From: Campylobacterales bacterium
GTDB taxonomy: Bacteria; Campylobacterota_A; Desulfurellia; JAADFJ01
Direction: 5' to 3'
Length of the DNA: 27,664 bases
NCBI GenBank assembly: GCA_027080125.1
Contig: JALWSW010000055.1
Span: 1-27,664, forward strand
Part shown: piece by piece, positions 1-8,072 of the stretch
Position numbering within the stretch: position 1 is the first letter of the stretch
Layout: each line of letters begins with the position of its first letter
Program-made: the position numbers and the translations under genes
The notes under the pieces: generated by a model
Seen by the model: the letters and a program-made list of their open reading frames with translations, nothing else
The model's database searches: none
Told to the model about the DNA's origin: nothing

Positions 1-938
1 ATCTACTATTCTGTTTTGCCTTTGTTAATTTGTTAATATATATATCAGCCGAATATGCTCAAAAAGTTTATATTGAAAATCATATTGCAAGAGTTTCTTT
101 GAGTTTCGGTTTCTGGCTTTCCGAATTTTTCATCTATCTTATATTGCTTGATAGTTTAAAAAATATGAACGGTTTTTGGAAAAATCTGGTTATTTCGGTT
201 TTTTTTGTCACAATATTCATTTTTCTGTTTTCCGGATTTTTGAACAACATAGATATCGTAAGGGAATATTACGAAAGAAAGAATCAGTTCGCAAGAGAAT
301 TATATATGCATATCTGGCTTTCGCTGGGTTCGGTTGTCGCTGCTTTGCTGCTTGCTTTGCCATTGGGGCTTCTTGCATACAGAAAACGCCGTATATCGGA
401 AAAAATTTTTGCCGTCCTGAATGTGATACAGACAATTCCAAGTATAGCGATGTTTGGTATCCTTATGGTTCCTCTTTCGTATCTATCGAGCAGGAGCCAA
501 TTTCTCGCACGCTTAGGCGTGGCGGGAATCGGTTATGCTCCGGCTATCATAGCGCTTGTGCTTTATGCAATGCTTCCGATTACGCGAAATATATATACAG
601 GGTTAAAAAATGTTCCGTCTCATCTCAGACAGGCAAGCATAGGAATGGGAATGAATAATAATCAGTTGCTTTTCAGGGTTGAGATTCCGCTTGGTATTAC
701 AGAAATACTGACAGGTATCAGAATTTCGCTGATACAAACCATTGGCAATACCGCTTTGGCAGCCCTGATTGGAGCCGGTGGTTTGGGCGTATTTATTTTT
801 CAAGGTTTGGGTGAATCCTCAAACAGTTTGATATTGCTCGGAGTTCTTCCTCTGATTGTAATGGCAATTGTCGCAGATATTCTTATGCAGATTATTATAT
901 CGCTATTTGCAGGAAAAAGTTATGATAAAACTGGATAA
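1..938 (+). CDS. Osmoprotectant ABC transporter permease, YehY/OpuC type (5' end beyond window)
   Basis: Inner-membrane permease of a glycine betaine/choline-type (osmoprotectant) ABC importer. The frame is open to the left edge, so the true start lies outside; a TTG at position 30 is the first possible start inside but is probably internal. About 311 residues are visible. Two hydrophobic segments precede the binding-protein-dependent transport domain, as in E. coli YehY (about 385 aa), which has an N-terminal membrane extension; roughly 70 residues would then be missing. The EAA loop that docks on the ATPase is visible (RQASIGMGMN, then EIPLG). The end overlaps the ATPase gene by 17 nt. Gene order permease-ATPase-permease matches yehYXW, so a periplasmic binding protein gene (YehZ-like) may lie just upstream. 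The family is clear; the substrate is inferred. Confidence 0.85.
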   Translation, partial: LLFCFAFVNLLIYISAEYAQKVYIENHIARVSLSFGFWLSEFFIYLILLDSLKNMNGFWKNLVISVFFVTIFIFLFSGFLNNIDIVREYYERKNQFARELYMHIWLSLGSVVAALLLALPLGLLAYRKRRISEKIFAVLNVIQTIPSIAMFGILMVPLSYLSSRSQFLARLGVAGIGYAPAIIALVLYAMLPITRNIYTGLKNVPSHLRQASIGMGMNNNQLLFRVEIPLGITEILTGIRISLIQTIGNTALAALIGAGGLGVFIFQGLGESSNSLILLGVLPLIVMAIVADILMQIIISLFAGKSYDKTG

Positions 939-2004
939 TGTAAGCAAGTCATACAATCAGACTCGTGTAATCGATTGTATAAGTCTTGAAATTTTAAAAG
1001 GAGAGCTGTTTGTCATAATAGGACCCTCCGGAAGCGGCAAAACCACACTGCTGAAGATGATAAATAAGATGATACAACCTACAACAGGTAAAATATATAT
1101 TGATGGTGTTGATATATCGAGTATAAAAGGAGAGCTTTTAAGAAGAAGAATCGGATATGTCATACAGGATATCGGACTTCTGCCGCATATGAGTGTTAAA
1201 GAAAATGTATCGATAGTTCCAAAACTTCTAAAAATGAATAAGAAAAAGATAGAGGAAAAGGTTGTGCGGATACTTGATATGGTGGGACTCGATCCTTCGA
1301 TATATCTGAATAAATATCCGAGCCAGTTATCAGGAGGTCAGGCTCAGAGAGTTGGCATAGCAAGGGCGCTTGCGGCTGATGCTCAGGTATTGCTAATGGA
1401 CGAGCCGTTCGGTGCGCTTGACCCGATTACAAAATCTCATCTTCAAAATCAGATAAGCAGAATTCATAAGAAACTTAACAAGACAATAGTTTTTGTTACT
1501 CATGATATCGATGAGGCAATCAAAATTGCCAGCAGGATAGCAGTCATAAAAGACGGCAGGTTGGTTCAGGTTGATACTCCTAAAAATATTCTATCGAAAC
1601 CTAAGAATGAATTTATAGTATCATTCTTAGGCTCAGACAGAGCATTAAAAAAGCTGTCAAGATTATATGTAAAAGATTTTATGCATAAAGCTGACAGGAT
1701 AAATCTCGCCGGTAAAGATTTAGGATATTTAACTGATGCGGTTACAAAAAACTATATATGGATAACCAATGAAAATGACATTTTGAAGGGATGGGCGGAT
1801 TTGAGTGATTCAGATCAAGATAATAAACGACAAGTTTCCTATATTGAGGTTGATTATAAAATGTTTGCAGCAGGCGTTGATGAAACGTTAAAAGATACCG
1901 TATCAAAAATGCTCTGGCACTCATCAAAGGTATTGCCTGTTTGCAAGGAAGACGGAAAATTGATAGGTGAGATTGATCTTGCCGACATAATAACAAAAAC
2001 ATAA
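922..2004 (+). CDS. Osmoprotectant ABC transporter ATPase with C-terminal CBS pair
   Basis: ATPase subunit of the betaine-type importer, 360 aa from the ATG at 922, which follows an AGGAAAAAG ribosome site; an upstream in-frame ATG at 868 lies deep inside the permease gene and would add 18 unrelated residues. Walker A (GPSGSGKTT), Q-loop (QDIGLLPH), signature (LSGGQAQR), Walker B (LLMDEPFGALDP) and H-loop (VTHD) are all present in the first 210 residues. The last 110 or so residues resemble a weak CBS-domain pair (VLPVCKEDGKLIGEIDLADI at the end). In OpuA-type relatives this module senses ionic strength; whether it does here is inference. The stop overlaps the next start by 1 nt (TAATG), so the subunits are translationally coupled. 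Confidence 0.9.
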   Translation: MIKLDNVSKSYNQTRVIDCISLEILKGELFVIIGPSGSGKTTLLKMINKMIQPTTGKIYIDGVDISSIKGELLRRRIGYVIQDIGLLPHMSVKENVSIVPKLLKMNKKKIEEKVVRILDMVGLDPSIYLNKYPSQLSGGQAQRVGIARALAADAQVLLMDEPFGALDPITKSHLQNQISRIHKKLNKTIVFVTHDIDEAIKIASRIAVIKDGRLVQVDTPKNILSKPKNEFIVSFLGSDRALKKLSRLYVKDFMHKADRINLAGKDLGYLTDAVTKNYIWITNENDILKGWADLSDSDQDNKRQVSYIEVDYKMFAAGVDETLKDTVSKMLWHSSKVLPVCKEDGKLIGEIDLADIITKT

Positions 2005-2747
2005 TGATTTCCAAAAAGACCGTAGTTAGCGGAACATTGCTAATTCTTTTTGATATTTTTGCATACAATGTCGGTTTGTATATAAAAGAATTATCATCTT
2101 CTCCCTATAAAGCCCGATATCCTGCGTCTCTTCTTTCTTTGAGCATCGAACATATTCTGATGGTAACTGTCGCCACTTTGTTTTCGGTAATTGTAGGTGT
2201 CTTGTTAGGCGTTATAGCCACAAGAAAATGGGGCAACGATTTTCTCTATCCTATAAATTTAATCGCATCTGTCAGCCAATCGTTTCCGCCGGTTGCTGTT
2301 TTGGCAATAGCGGTTCCGATTGTAGGTTTCGGATCAAAGCCAATATTAATAGCACTATTTGCATATGGGCTTTTTCCAATAATACAGAATACGATAGCAG
2401 GAATAAAATCGATAGAGCCCTCCATAAAAGAAGCAAGCATTGGTATGGGTATGGGTGCAACCGATATTCTTGTAAAGGTTGAACTGCCTCTTGCAGCAGG
2501 AACAATTTTGGCAGGAGTTAAAACAACCACAATCATAAATATAGGTGTAGCGGCTGTTGGAGCGGTTGTCGGAGCTGGAGGTCTTGGCGCTCCCATGATT
2601 TCAGGACTGATCGATGAAAATCAGTTTTATATAGCTTATGCAAGCATAGCAATTGCATTTTTATCAATCTTTATGGATAGTTTGTTGACCGATTTGGAAA
2701 CAATAGTGACTATCGGCAGTTCTCGCAAATCCCAGTCTCGGTCTTGA
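2004..2747 (+). CDS. Osmoprotectant ABC transporter permease, YehW type
   Basis: Second permease of the importer, 247 aa, close to the 243 aa of E. coli YehW. Hydrophobic segments run through the protein, with the EAA loop KEASIGMGMGATDI followed by KVELPLA, and the typical GVAAVGAVVGAGGLG stretch near residue 195. It starts on the ATG that shares a base with the upstream stop codon. With the 938-end permease it would form the heterodimeric membrane channel. It is the last gene of the transporter unit; ferritin follows after 59 nt. Confidence 0.88.
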   Translation: MISKKTVVSGTLLILFDIFAYNVGLYIKELSSSPYKARYPASLLSLSIEHILMVTVATLFSVIVGVLLGVIATRKWGNDFLYPINLIASVSQSFPPVAVLAIAVPIVGFGSKPILIALFAYGLFPIIQNTIAGIKSIEPSIKEASIGMGMGATDILVKVELPLAAGTILAGVKTTTIINIGVAAVGAVVGAGGLGAPMISGLIDENQFYIAYASIAIAFLSIFMDSLLTDLETIVTIGSSRKSQSRS

Positions 2748-2771
2748 AAAAGCAAGATGACATATTAAATT
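2744..2771 (+). promoter_or_regulatory. Possible sigma70 promoter for ferritin
   Basis: TTGAAA at 2744-2749 and TAAATT at 2766-2771 with a 16-nt spacer, ending 35 nt before the ferritin ATG. The -35 hexamer overlaps the stop codon of the upstream permease gene. Both boxes match the consensus only partly in an AT-rich background, so this is tentative; ferritin could instead be cotranscribed with the transporter. Confidence 0.3.
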
Positions 2772-2806
2772 ATCATATATCAAATATTTTTTAAAAGGAG
2801 AATAAG

Positions 2807-3319
2807 ATGCTAAAAGAGGAAATGGTAGCAGCACTTAACATTCAGATGAGGGAGGAGTTTTACTCATCATATCTTTATCTTTCGATGTCAGGATATTTCG
2901 AGCAAAAAGGACTCAAGGGATTTGCTAATTGGATGTTTATACAGTATAAGGAAGAGACCGATCATGCGGTTAAATTTTTCAATTATCTGAAAAGCCAGAG
3001 CGCTGATATCAAACTTGAAGCTATAAAAGAGCCGAAGCATGAATGGAATTCTATTCCCGAAGTTTTTCATGACACGTTAAAACATGAGCAATATATCACA
3101 TCCTGTATTAACAATCTGACAGATTTAGCAGAGAAACTTAAAGATCGAGCAACATACAATTTTTTACAATGGTTTGTTGATGAGCAGGTGGAAGAAGAGG
3201 AGAACGTCAGAGATATAATCGACCAGCTTAATCTTATTGGTGATAATAAAAGCGCTCTCTTTTTGCTGGACAAAGATCTGAGTCAAAGAGTTTATACACC
3301 GATAAATCAAGCCGTCTAA
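2807..3319 (+). CDS. ftn: Ferritin (non-haem, FtnA type)
   Basis: Cytoplasmic iron-storage ferritin of 170 aa, the usual length for bacterial FtnA. All ferroxidase residues fall at the E. coli FtnA numbers: E17, E50, H53, E94, Q127 and E130, with E49 and E126 as further metal ligands and Y24 conserved. No haem-ligand methionine typical of bacterioferritin is evident at the dimer face. The start is fixed by AAAAGGAG at 2793-2800, six bases before the ATG. It oxidises Fe(II) and stores it as a mineral in a 24-mer shell. The stop codon overlaps the convergent gspN stop, so the two genes share four bases. Confidence 0.95.
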   Translation: MLKEEMVAALNIQMREEFYSSYLYLSMSGYFEQKGLKGFANWMFIQYKEETDHAVKFFNYLKSQSADIKLEAIKEPKHEWNSIPEVFHDTLKHEQYITSCINNLTDLAEKLKDRATYNFLQWFVDEQVEEEENVRDIIDQLNLIGDNKSALFLLDKDLSQRVYTPINQAV

Positions 3320-3918
3320 AACATTCGGTTAAAGCTGAAGTTTTGGCTGGTTTTACCAAATTTTATTTTTCCATTCAGCATTAGGTAGTGGTTTTTTATA
3401 TATCCTTGCGCATCGATATGGAACATACCGCGAACGGATAGTTCTCTTATAATAAGTTCTCCACTTTCCCTTTCTATTTTTGCGGCTGCAAGCAGATTGC
3501 CTTTAAGGAGAATCGGAAGATTAAGATTTCTTGCAGAGCTTTTTATTACAGATGAAGGTAAATTAACATTGATATACCATTTATTCTTATCTTCTTTTCC
3601 AATATCAATGTTTGCATATCTGTTTGCCGATTCAAGCCGCAATTTGAATAGAATGCCTCCAAAGATATAATGCAGCGGAAAAACTTTAGCGTTGATTGCG
3701 TCAAAATGAAAAAGATAGCCCTCTTTTTTTATCAAAATATTGTTTGCCTTTAAAAAAAACGGAGAAGCTTTGCTTATCTTATAAACAACCTGAACATTCA
3801 TATTTTTTAGATATCCGTTGATAGCATTATCATAAATATTTTTATACGGAAGCATAAAAAGCAATCCTAAAAAAAGAGATACGATAAAAATGACAAGAGC
3901 CAGTAAAAATTTTTTCAT
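3316..3918 (-). CDS. gspN: Type II secretion system protein GspN
   Basis: Last gene of the T2SS operon, 200 aa. The N-terminus is one hydrophobic helix (about residues 4-24) followed by a beta-rich periplasmic part, as in GspN proteins, which resemble AsmA/T2SSN folds. GspN is an accessory inner-membrane component absent from many T2SS, and its exact role is not settled. The ATG overlaps the gspM stop by 4 nt (ATGA). Identity rests on position after gspM, topology and fold type more than on strong motifs. Confidence 0.75.
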   Translation of the reverse strand: MKKFLLALVIFIVSLFLGLLFMLPYKNIYDNAINGYLKNMNVQVVYKISKASPFFLKANNILIKKEGYLFHFDAINAKVFPLHYIFGGILFKLRLESANRYANIDIGKEDKNKWYINVNLPSSVIKSSARNLNLPILLKGNLLAAAKIERESGELIIRELSVRGMFHIDAQGYIKNHYLMLNGKIKFGKTSQNFSFNRMF

Positions 3919-4385
3919 TCGATTTTTCCTACAATTAAATCCAAATCAAGCAGTTTTGGATTGGTAAAATTTTTTGTAAGAACAAACTGTTTTATGCTGA
4001 GGTCGCCGTAGGAATTCGTTTTTTTGAGAACGTCTAAAAATTCCGAAAGATTCAACGAGCTGAATTTTATATCTATTGTCTCCTGAGCTTGGTTTAGAAC
4101 GGGAGTGGCTGACAAAATTTTTTTATTTAGATTTAGCTCTTTTTTTAGTATCTGAACAAAAGAAAAGAGATTGTTTTTAAACAATCCTTTTTGTTTTTTA
4201 CATTGTGCAAATTTTTGATAAAGCTCCAATGTTTTTTTATATTTGACGGCTTTTTCATGTATATAGGACTGAACCTCAGAGCGGGAAATATGTATATATA
4301 GACCGGAGGCAACAATAATCGCCAACGATATCGCTATAATATAGAGAGCTAAGTTGTTTTTCCTGAAAAACTCTTCTATTGACAC
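3915..4385 (-). CDS. gspM: Type II secretion system protein GspM
   Basis: Bitopic inner-membrane protein of 156 aa: a short cytoplasmic N-terminus, a membrane helix at about residues 13-31, a coiled-coil stretch and a small ferredoxin-like periplasmic domain. It partners GspL in the assembly platform. The start is a GTG at 4385, with GAAAGG about 7 nt upstream; no in-frame ATG lies near. It begins 12 nt after gspL. Low sequence conservation is normal in this family, so the call leans on order and topology. Confidence 0.8.
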   Translation of the reverse strand: MSIEEFFRKNNLALYIIAISLAIIVASGLYIHISRSEVQSYIHEKAVKYKKTLELYQKFAQCKKQKGLFKNNLFSFVQILKKELNLNKKILSATPVLNQAQETIDIKFSSLNLSEFLDVLKKTNSYGDLSIKQFVLTKNFTNPKLLDLDLIVGKIE

Positions 4386-4397
4386 AAAAATACCTTT

Positions 4398-5432
4398 CTA
4401 TTCTTCATTGTATATAATGTTGAATCTAAGTTTTCCGTTTTTGTTTCTGGTGTTTGATATTTTTGCATTAATATGCAAGATTTTATTAAAATCGTCCAGA
4501 TAACTAACCAACGAATCATAGCTTGCCGCATTACCTTTAATTTTTATCGATCTTGTATCATATGCAACATAATCAATCACGGTATCCCCTTTTTTTGCTT
4601 TGCTAAGTGCATAGATTACATCGATAGGGCTGATTGCGTTTTGTTTCTTGCACTGTTTTGCTTTATACAAGAGCATACCATAGGGATCCTGATATATTTT
4701 CCCGCCAAATGCTTTTTTGTAAATATTATTTATCCTTTTCTCATAGGCAAGCAGGTCCGATTTGTCACCTTTATACCTTAAAACCTGACCCAATATAACC
4801 GAAATCACAACAATGGCAGCTGCAATAGCAGCGGGAAGAATTTTTTTAACACTAAAATTATCTTTTTTCTCCTCTATTGCCAACTCTATATTTTTATGAC
4901 GATGTTTTTTCACCAGTTCTATTAACAATTTTATGGTTTCATTTGTATCGGTATTTACTTTCTCGCAAGTGATATCTGCTCTGCTTTTAACATCCTCGTA
5001 ACCGCCTTTAATATAGCAGACCAGCTTCTCTTGTTTTACTACCGCTGTAATCGCTTCTCCTATATAAACAAATGATGAATTTTTGGCAGCATATTGAATC
5101 AGAAACGGGGTTGTTATAAGCCTGGCATTTTTCAGTAACTCATCTTTTTTTATGGGTTCTACTTTTTCAGAGACGATATATCCCAGAGTACCGCTTGGCT
5201 TGTATATATAGCCTATCAGACTTTCTTTTTCCGGAAAAATTGTTTTCGCATAAGCTTTTACACTCTTTCTTATGTTTCTTTTTGAAATAATATTTGTCTG
5301 AAAAAAATAGAAAAACTGATCCGGCAGGATAAGATAAAGATTTTTTCCACCCGAATAGCTGATTTGCTCCAGTTTCTCGTTATAAAAAAACCAATCGTTG
5401 TCTTTATATATCGCTATTACCATTTCACTCAT
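4398..5432 (-). CDS. gspL: Type II secretion system protein GspL
   Basis: Assembly-platform protein that recruits the GspE ATPase. 344 aa from the ATG at 5432, which overlaps the gspK stop by 8 nt; a TTG further upstream (5450) is in frame but less likely. The first 200 residues form the divergent actin-like cytoplasmic domain, followed by a lysine-rich junction, one membrane helix (AAIAAAIVVISVILGQVL) and a periplasmic ferredoxin-like domain of about 110 residues. Domain order and position between gspK and gspM support the call. Confidence 0.85.
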   Translation of the reverse strand: MSEMVIAIYKDNDWFFYNEKLEQISYSGGKNLYLILPDQFFYFFQTNIISKRNIRKSVKAYAKTIFPEKESLIGYIYKPSGTLGYIVSEKVEPIKKDELLKNARLITTPFLIQYAAKNSSFVYIGEAITAVVKQEKLVCYIKGGYEDVKSRADITCEKVNTDTNETIKLLIELVKKHRHKNIELAIEEKKDNFSVKKILPAAIAAAIVVISVILGQVLRYKGDKSDLLAYEKRINNIYKKAFGGKIYQDPYGMLLYKAKQCKKQNAISPIDVIYALSKAKKGDTVIDYVAYDTRSIKIKGNAASYDSLVSYLDDFNKILHINAKISNTRNKNGKLRFNIIYNEE

Positions 5433-6315
5433 AATTCGATTTTCCCTCAAAATATTTAACCACTTTTGTCTGCGGCTCTCTTTCTATGAGAGCGGTTGCA
5501 TTATACTCCTTTTTTTTGATAATTACTACAATTTTAACAATAAAAAAAGAGCTTGAAGTGCTGATATAAGGCTGAACCTCAAGATATTGTTTGTCACTTA
5601 TACCGCTTACATTTCTCAATTGGGTTATATTTTTAAACGGTTTCTTTTTTCTGTATTTAATTATGCTATCAGCCTCATCTGCAATCTCAGGTAGATACGC
5701 TTCAATAACATCTTTATTGGCAAAATTTATATTGATTGCCTTTGAACCATCTACGCTAAAATCTGAGCCAAACTTTTCGGAAAATTTTGACAAACCGTTC
5801 ACATAATCAATCTCTTTTAATGAATAAAACGGTTTTTTGGCAGGTTTATAAGGCGGAATCCGGTTTTGATAATAATTTTCGTCGTAACTCTGTTTTTTAT
5901 CTATCCAGCCTTTTATATGTTTGAGGGCATCCTCAATATCGTTTTCATTTGTCAGTTTTTCGACCGCATCAGCAACTCTTTTTGCCGTCGCAGCATCCGA
6001 GGATGAGATATTATTGATGTTGATTTTTGCATTTGCAGGCATAACCTGAATAGATATTAACCCGTCTTTTATCGAAATAGGCGGAAGATTTGCCCATATA
6101 TCCTCATCCGAATCATAACCGTTGTTGTCGTTATTTATGATTGATTCTATCGAGGCAATTGCAGAATGTATATAAAATCCCGCCTGATTGAATTCCAGTA
6201 ACTGTTCCGAGCGATCAAGATTTAGGGCTACCTTACCAAGCAAGCTAACTGCTCCTGCAGCAAGAATAGCGGTGAAAATCAGTACCACAACCAGTATTGA
6301 ACCTTTATTATTCAA
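5425..6315 (-). CDS. gspK: Type II secretion minor pseudopilin GspK
   Basis: Tip pseudopilin of 296 aa, the large minor pseudopilin that caps the GspI-J-K complex. The prepilin leader is short (MNNKG) with cleavage before Ser6, followed by a hydrophobic helix; as is typical of GspK, the Glu normally at mature position 5 is absent (Val instead). The long alpha insert contains helix-hairpin-helix-like segments (FKNITQLRNVSGIS). It starts on TTG at 6315, supported by GAGG 5 nt upstream, and overlaps gspJ by 8 nt. Confidence 0.9.
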   Translation of the reverse strand: MNNKGSILVVVLIFTAILAAGAVSLLGKVALNLDRSEQLLEFNQAGFYIHSAIASIESIINNDNNGYDSDEDIWANLPPISIKDGLISIQVMPANAKININNISSSDAATAKRVADAVEKLTNENDIEDALKHIKGWIDKKQSYDENYYQNRIPPYKPAKKPFYSLKEIDYVNGLSKFSEKFGSDFSVDGSKAININFANKDVIEAYLPEIADEADSIIKYRKKKPFKNITQLRNVSGISDKQYLEVQPYISTSSSFFIVKIVVIIKKKEYNATALIEREPQTKVVKYFEGKSNYE

Positions 6316-6859
6316 TCATTCCTCTTTGAGTAATCTCATATTTTTTGCCGTTTAAAACAAGCGATATTTTTACAGTTTCAGACGGATTGTCTTGCCATCT
6401 TCCGTTAAGATAAAACTTATAATCGAATTTGCTAAAAGCATATGTCAACGGAATTGTAAAATCGATTCCGGTTGCTTCGTCACTTTCCTCTCTATATAAA
6501 ATATTTTTCCCATTGATATTCTTTTTCATATAGTAGTCTATCTTTACAGGGATTGATCCGTTGAAAAAAAGAGAATGCGTGCTAACAAAAGAGAGCTTTT
6601 TTATAAATCCATCATTTGCGGCACTAAAATTGCCTATTTTGCATCTTATATCGGATTGAATAAGTAGCGCAATCTTTTCCAGTCGTTCTATCTTTTGATT
6701 TTTCGATTCAAGGAAGGCTTTCGTGTTTGCAAGACTGTCAAAGGTTTCCATCAGAGCTACAATTATTATGCCTGAAAGTACAACAGCCACCAAAATCTCA
6801 ATAAGAGTAAATCCGTTTTTCTCGCCTTTTTTAATACCTTCTTTAATAATAGAATACAT
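6308..6859 (-). CDS. gspJ: Type II secretion minor pseudopilin GspJ
   Basis: Minor pseudopilin of 183 aa. A 16-residue positively charged leader ends in NG, cleaved before Phe17; the mature start FTLIEILVAVVLSG carries Glu5 and the hydrophobic assembly helix. The C-terminal globular domain is beta-rich, as in GspJ. The ATG lies 17 nt inside the end of gspI. It forms the tip trimer with GspI and GspK. The paralogy with GspH and GspI makes order (H-I-J-K) part of the evidence. Confidence 0.88.
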   Translation of the reverse strand: MYSIIKEGIKKGEKNGFTLIEILVAVVLSGIIIVALMETFDSLANTKAFLESKNQKIERLEKIALLIQSDIRCKIGNFSAANDGFIKKLSFVSTHSLFFNGSIPVKIDYYMKKNINGKNILYREESDEATGIDFTIPLTYAFSKFDYKFYLNGRWQDNPSETVKISLVLNGKKYEITQRGMIE

Positions 6860-7190
6860 AACTTATACTTTCTCCATCTTTTCTGAAGCTCCAGGTCAAC
6901 TTCACAATATTGTATATGCCTATTTTTTGTTTTTCGATTTTTTCAGCATCTATGCCGTCTTTTTCTATATCCACCCATCCGTCTGTGGCATCAGGATAAT
7001 TATCAATTAACGGATATATGATGCTGTTTGCATTCATAATCAAGGCTAATTTTTTCTCGGCGCTGTTTTGAGCATATAACGTCTGATTTATACTTCCATA
7101 GATTCCAAACGCTATGACAGCAAATATGACAAGTGAGATAAGCACCTCAATCAGTGTAAATCCGTTGCATAATGCGGTTTGCTTTTTCAT
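6843..7190 (-). CDS. gspI: Type II secretion minor pseudopilin GspI
   Basis: Minor pseudopilin of 115 aa, the normal small size for GspI. The leader MKKQTALCNG is cleaved before FTLIEVLISLVIFAV, with Glu at mature position 5. The segment AEKKLALIMNANS matches the GspI pattern just after the helix. The ATG overlaps the gspH stop by 4 nt. It would nucleate the pseudopilus tip together with GspJ and GspK. Confidence 0.88.
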   Translation of the reverse strand: MKKQTALCNGFTLIEVLISLVIFAVIAFGIYGSINQTLYAQNSAEKKLALIMNANSIIYPLIDNYPDATDGWVDIEKDGIDAEKIEKQKIGIYNIVKLTWSFRKDGESISYVFYY

Positions 7191-7618
7191 AACGATTTAA
7201 AATGCAGAAGCAGCGGGCTGGACTCAAGTTTTCTACCGTTATCAAGCACTATCTGGACGCTATCCATAATTCCATCAGGATAAACAAAAAAGTAGTATTT
7301 TATGCCTTTTGGATTTTTGCCGTTTACAATTATAGAAAAGATATCATTTTTCAGCTCGTAATTCTTTTTTTCTATATGAATAATATCTGAGCCTTCTGTT
7401 CCCCAAACAACAACCGGTGCATCCGTTTCGGCTGCTTTTTTATATGCATCAGCAATAATTCCATCAAACCGGTTTTTTCTGTTTGCAGCGTTGCTGCTGA
7501 AGAAATTATTAATCTCCGGAATTACAAAAGCAAAAGCCATGCTTAAAATAATCATAACAACCATTATTTCTATAAGTGTAAAGCCTGATTCTTTGTAGTG
7601 ATAGAAATGGTTTGTCAA
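7187..7618 (-). CDS. gspH: Type II secretion minor pseudopilin GspH
   Basis: Minor pseudopilin of 143 aa linking the tip complex to the GspG shaft. Leader of 12 residues ending in SG, then FTLIEIMVVMIILSM with Glu5. The start is a TTG at 7618, 3 nt after the gspG stop; a GGGAG lies about 12 nt upstream, farther than ideal, but no other start keeps the leader. Identification as GspH rather than another pseudopilin rests on its position between gspG and gspI and its size. Confidence 0.85.
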   Translation of the reverse strand: MTNHFYHYKESGFTLIEIMVVMIILSMAFAFVIPEINNFFSSNAANRKNRFDGIIADAYKKAAETDAPVVVWGTEGSDIIHIEKKNYELKNDIFSIIVNGKNPKGIKYYFFVYPDGIMDSVQIVLDNGRKLESSPLLLHFKSL

Positions 7619-7621
7619 GAT

Positions 7622-8056
7622 TTATTTCAGCTCCCAGCTCTTGATATCTGCATTGACGCCACTTCCCCCTTCTTTTCCGTCGGCTCCAAGGCTTATAATC
7701 TCATAATCTCGCCCGTTGTCACCCGGAGATCGATAAATATAGGCGTTTCCCCAAGGATCTTTAGGGACATCGGTTGCATCAAGATAACCCCCCTGCTTCC
7801 AATTGGCAGGAATTGGCGGCAATTCAGGTTTTTTTACAAGTGCCTTTAGCCCTTGCTCGGTGGTAGGATAAGTTCCGTTATCAAGCTTATACATCTTCAA
7901 TGCCAGCTCTATAGCCTTTATATCGCTTTTTGCCTTCACTATTCGAGCCTCATCCGGTTTTTGCATAATTTTTGGCACGAGAAATGTTGCCAGAATACCC
8001 AAAATGACCACAACAATCATTAACTCCAAGAGCGTAAATCCTTCCGTTTTTTTCAT
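7622..8056 (-). CDS. gspG: Type II secretion major pseudopilin GspG
   Basis: Shaft subunit of the pseudopilus, 144 aa. The leader MKKTEG is cleaved by prepilin peptidase before FTLLELMIVVVILGIL (Glu5 present). Diagnostic GspG features follow: GTYPTTEQGLKALV, the DPWGNAYIY motif, and a C-terminal calcium loop containing LGADGKEGGSG. AGGAG lies 5-9 nt upstream of the ATG. It follows gspF by 16 nt. This is the most confidently identified pseudopilin of the operon. Confidence 0.97.
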   Translation of the reverse strand: MKKTEGFTLLELMIVVVILGILATFLVPKIMQKPDEARIVKAKSDIKAIELALKMYKLDNGTYPTTEQGLKALVKKPELPPIPANWKQGGYLDATDVPKDPWGNAYIYRSPGDNGRDYEIISLGADGKEGGSGVNADIKSWELK

Positions 8057-8072
8057 TTTGCACTCCTATTCA

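Noticed and set aside
868..921. Upstream in-frame start for the ATPase gene
   Set aside because: It would add 18 residues with no resemblance to the family, inside the permease gene; the ATG at 922 has a ribosome site and gives the usual ABC N-terminus.
2766..2795. Possible Fur-type box before ferritin
   Set aside because: The ATTATC/ATATATC stretch matches only a few positions of the Fur consensus in very AT-rich DNA, so no claim is made.
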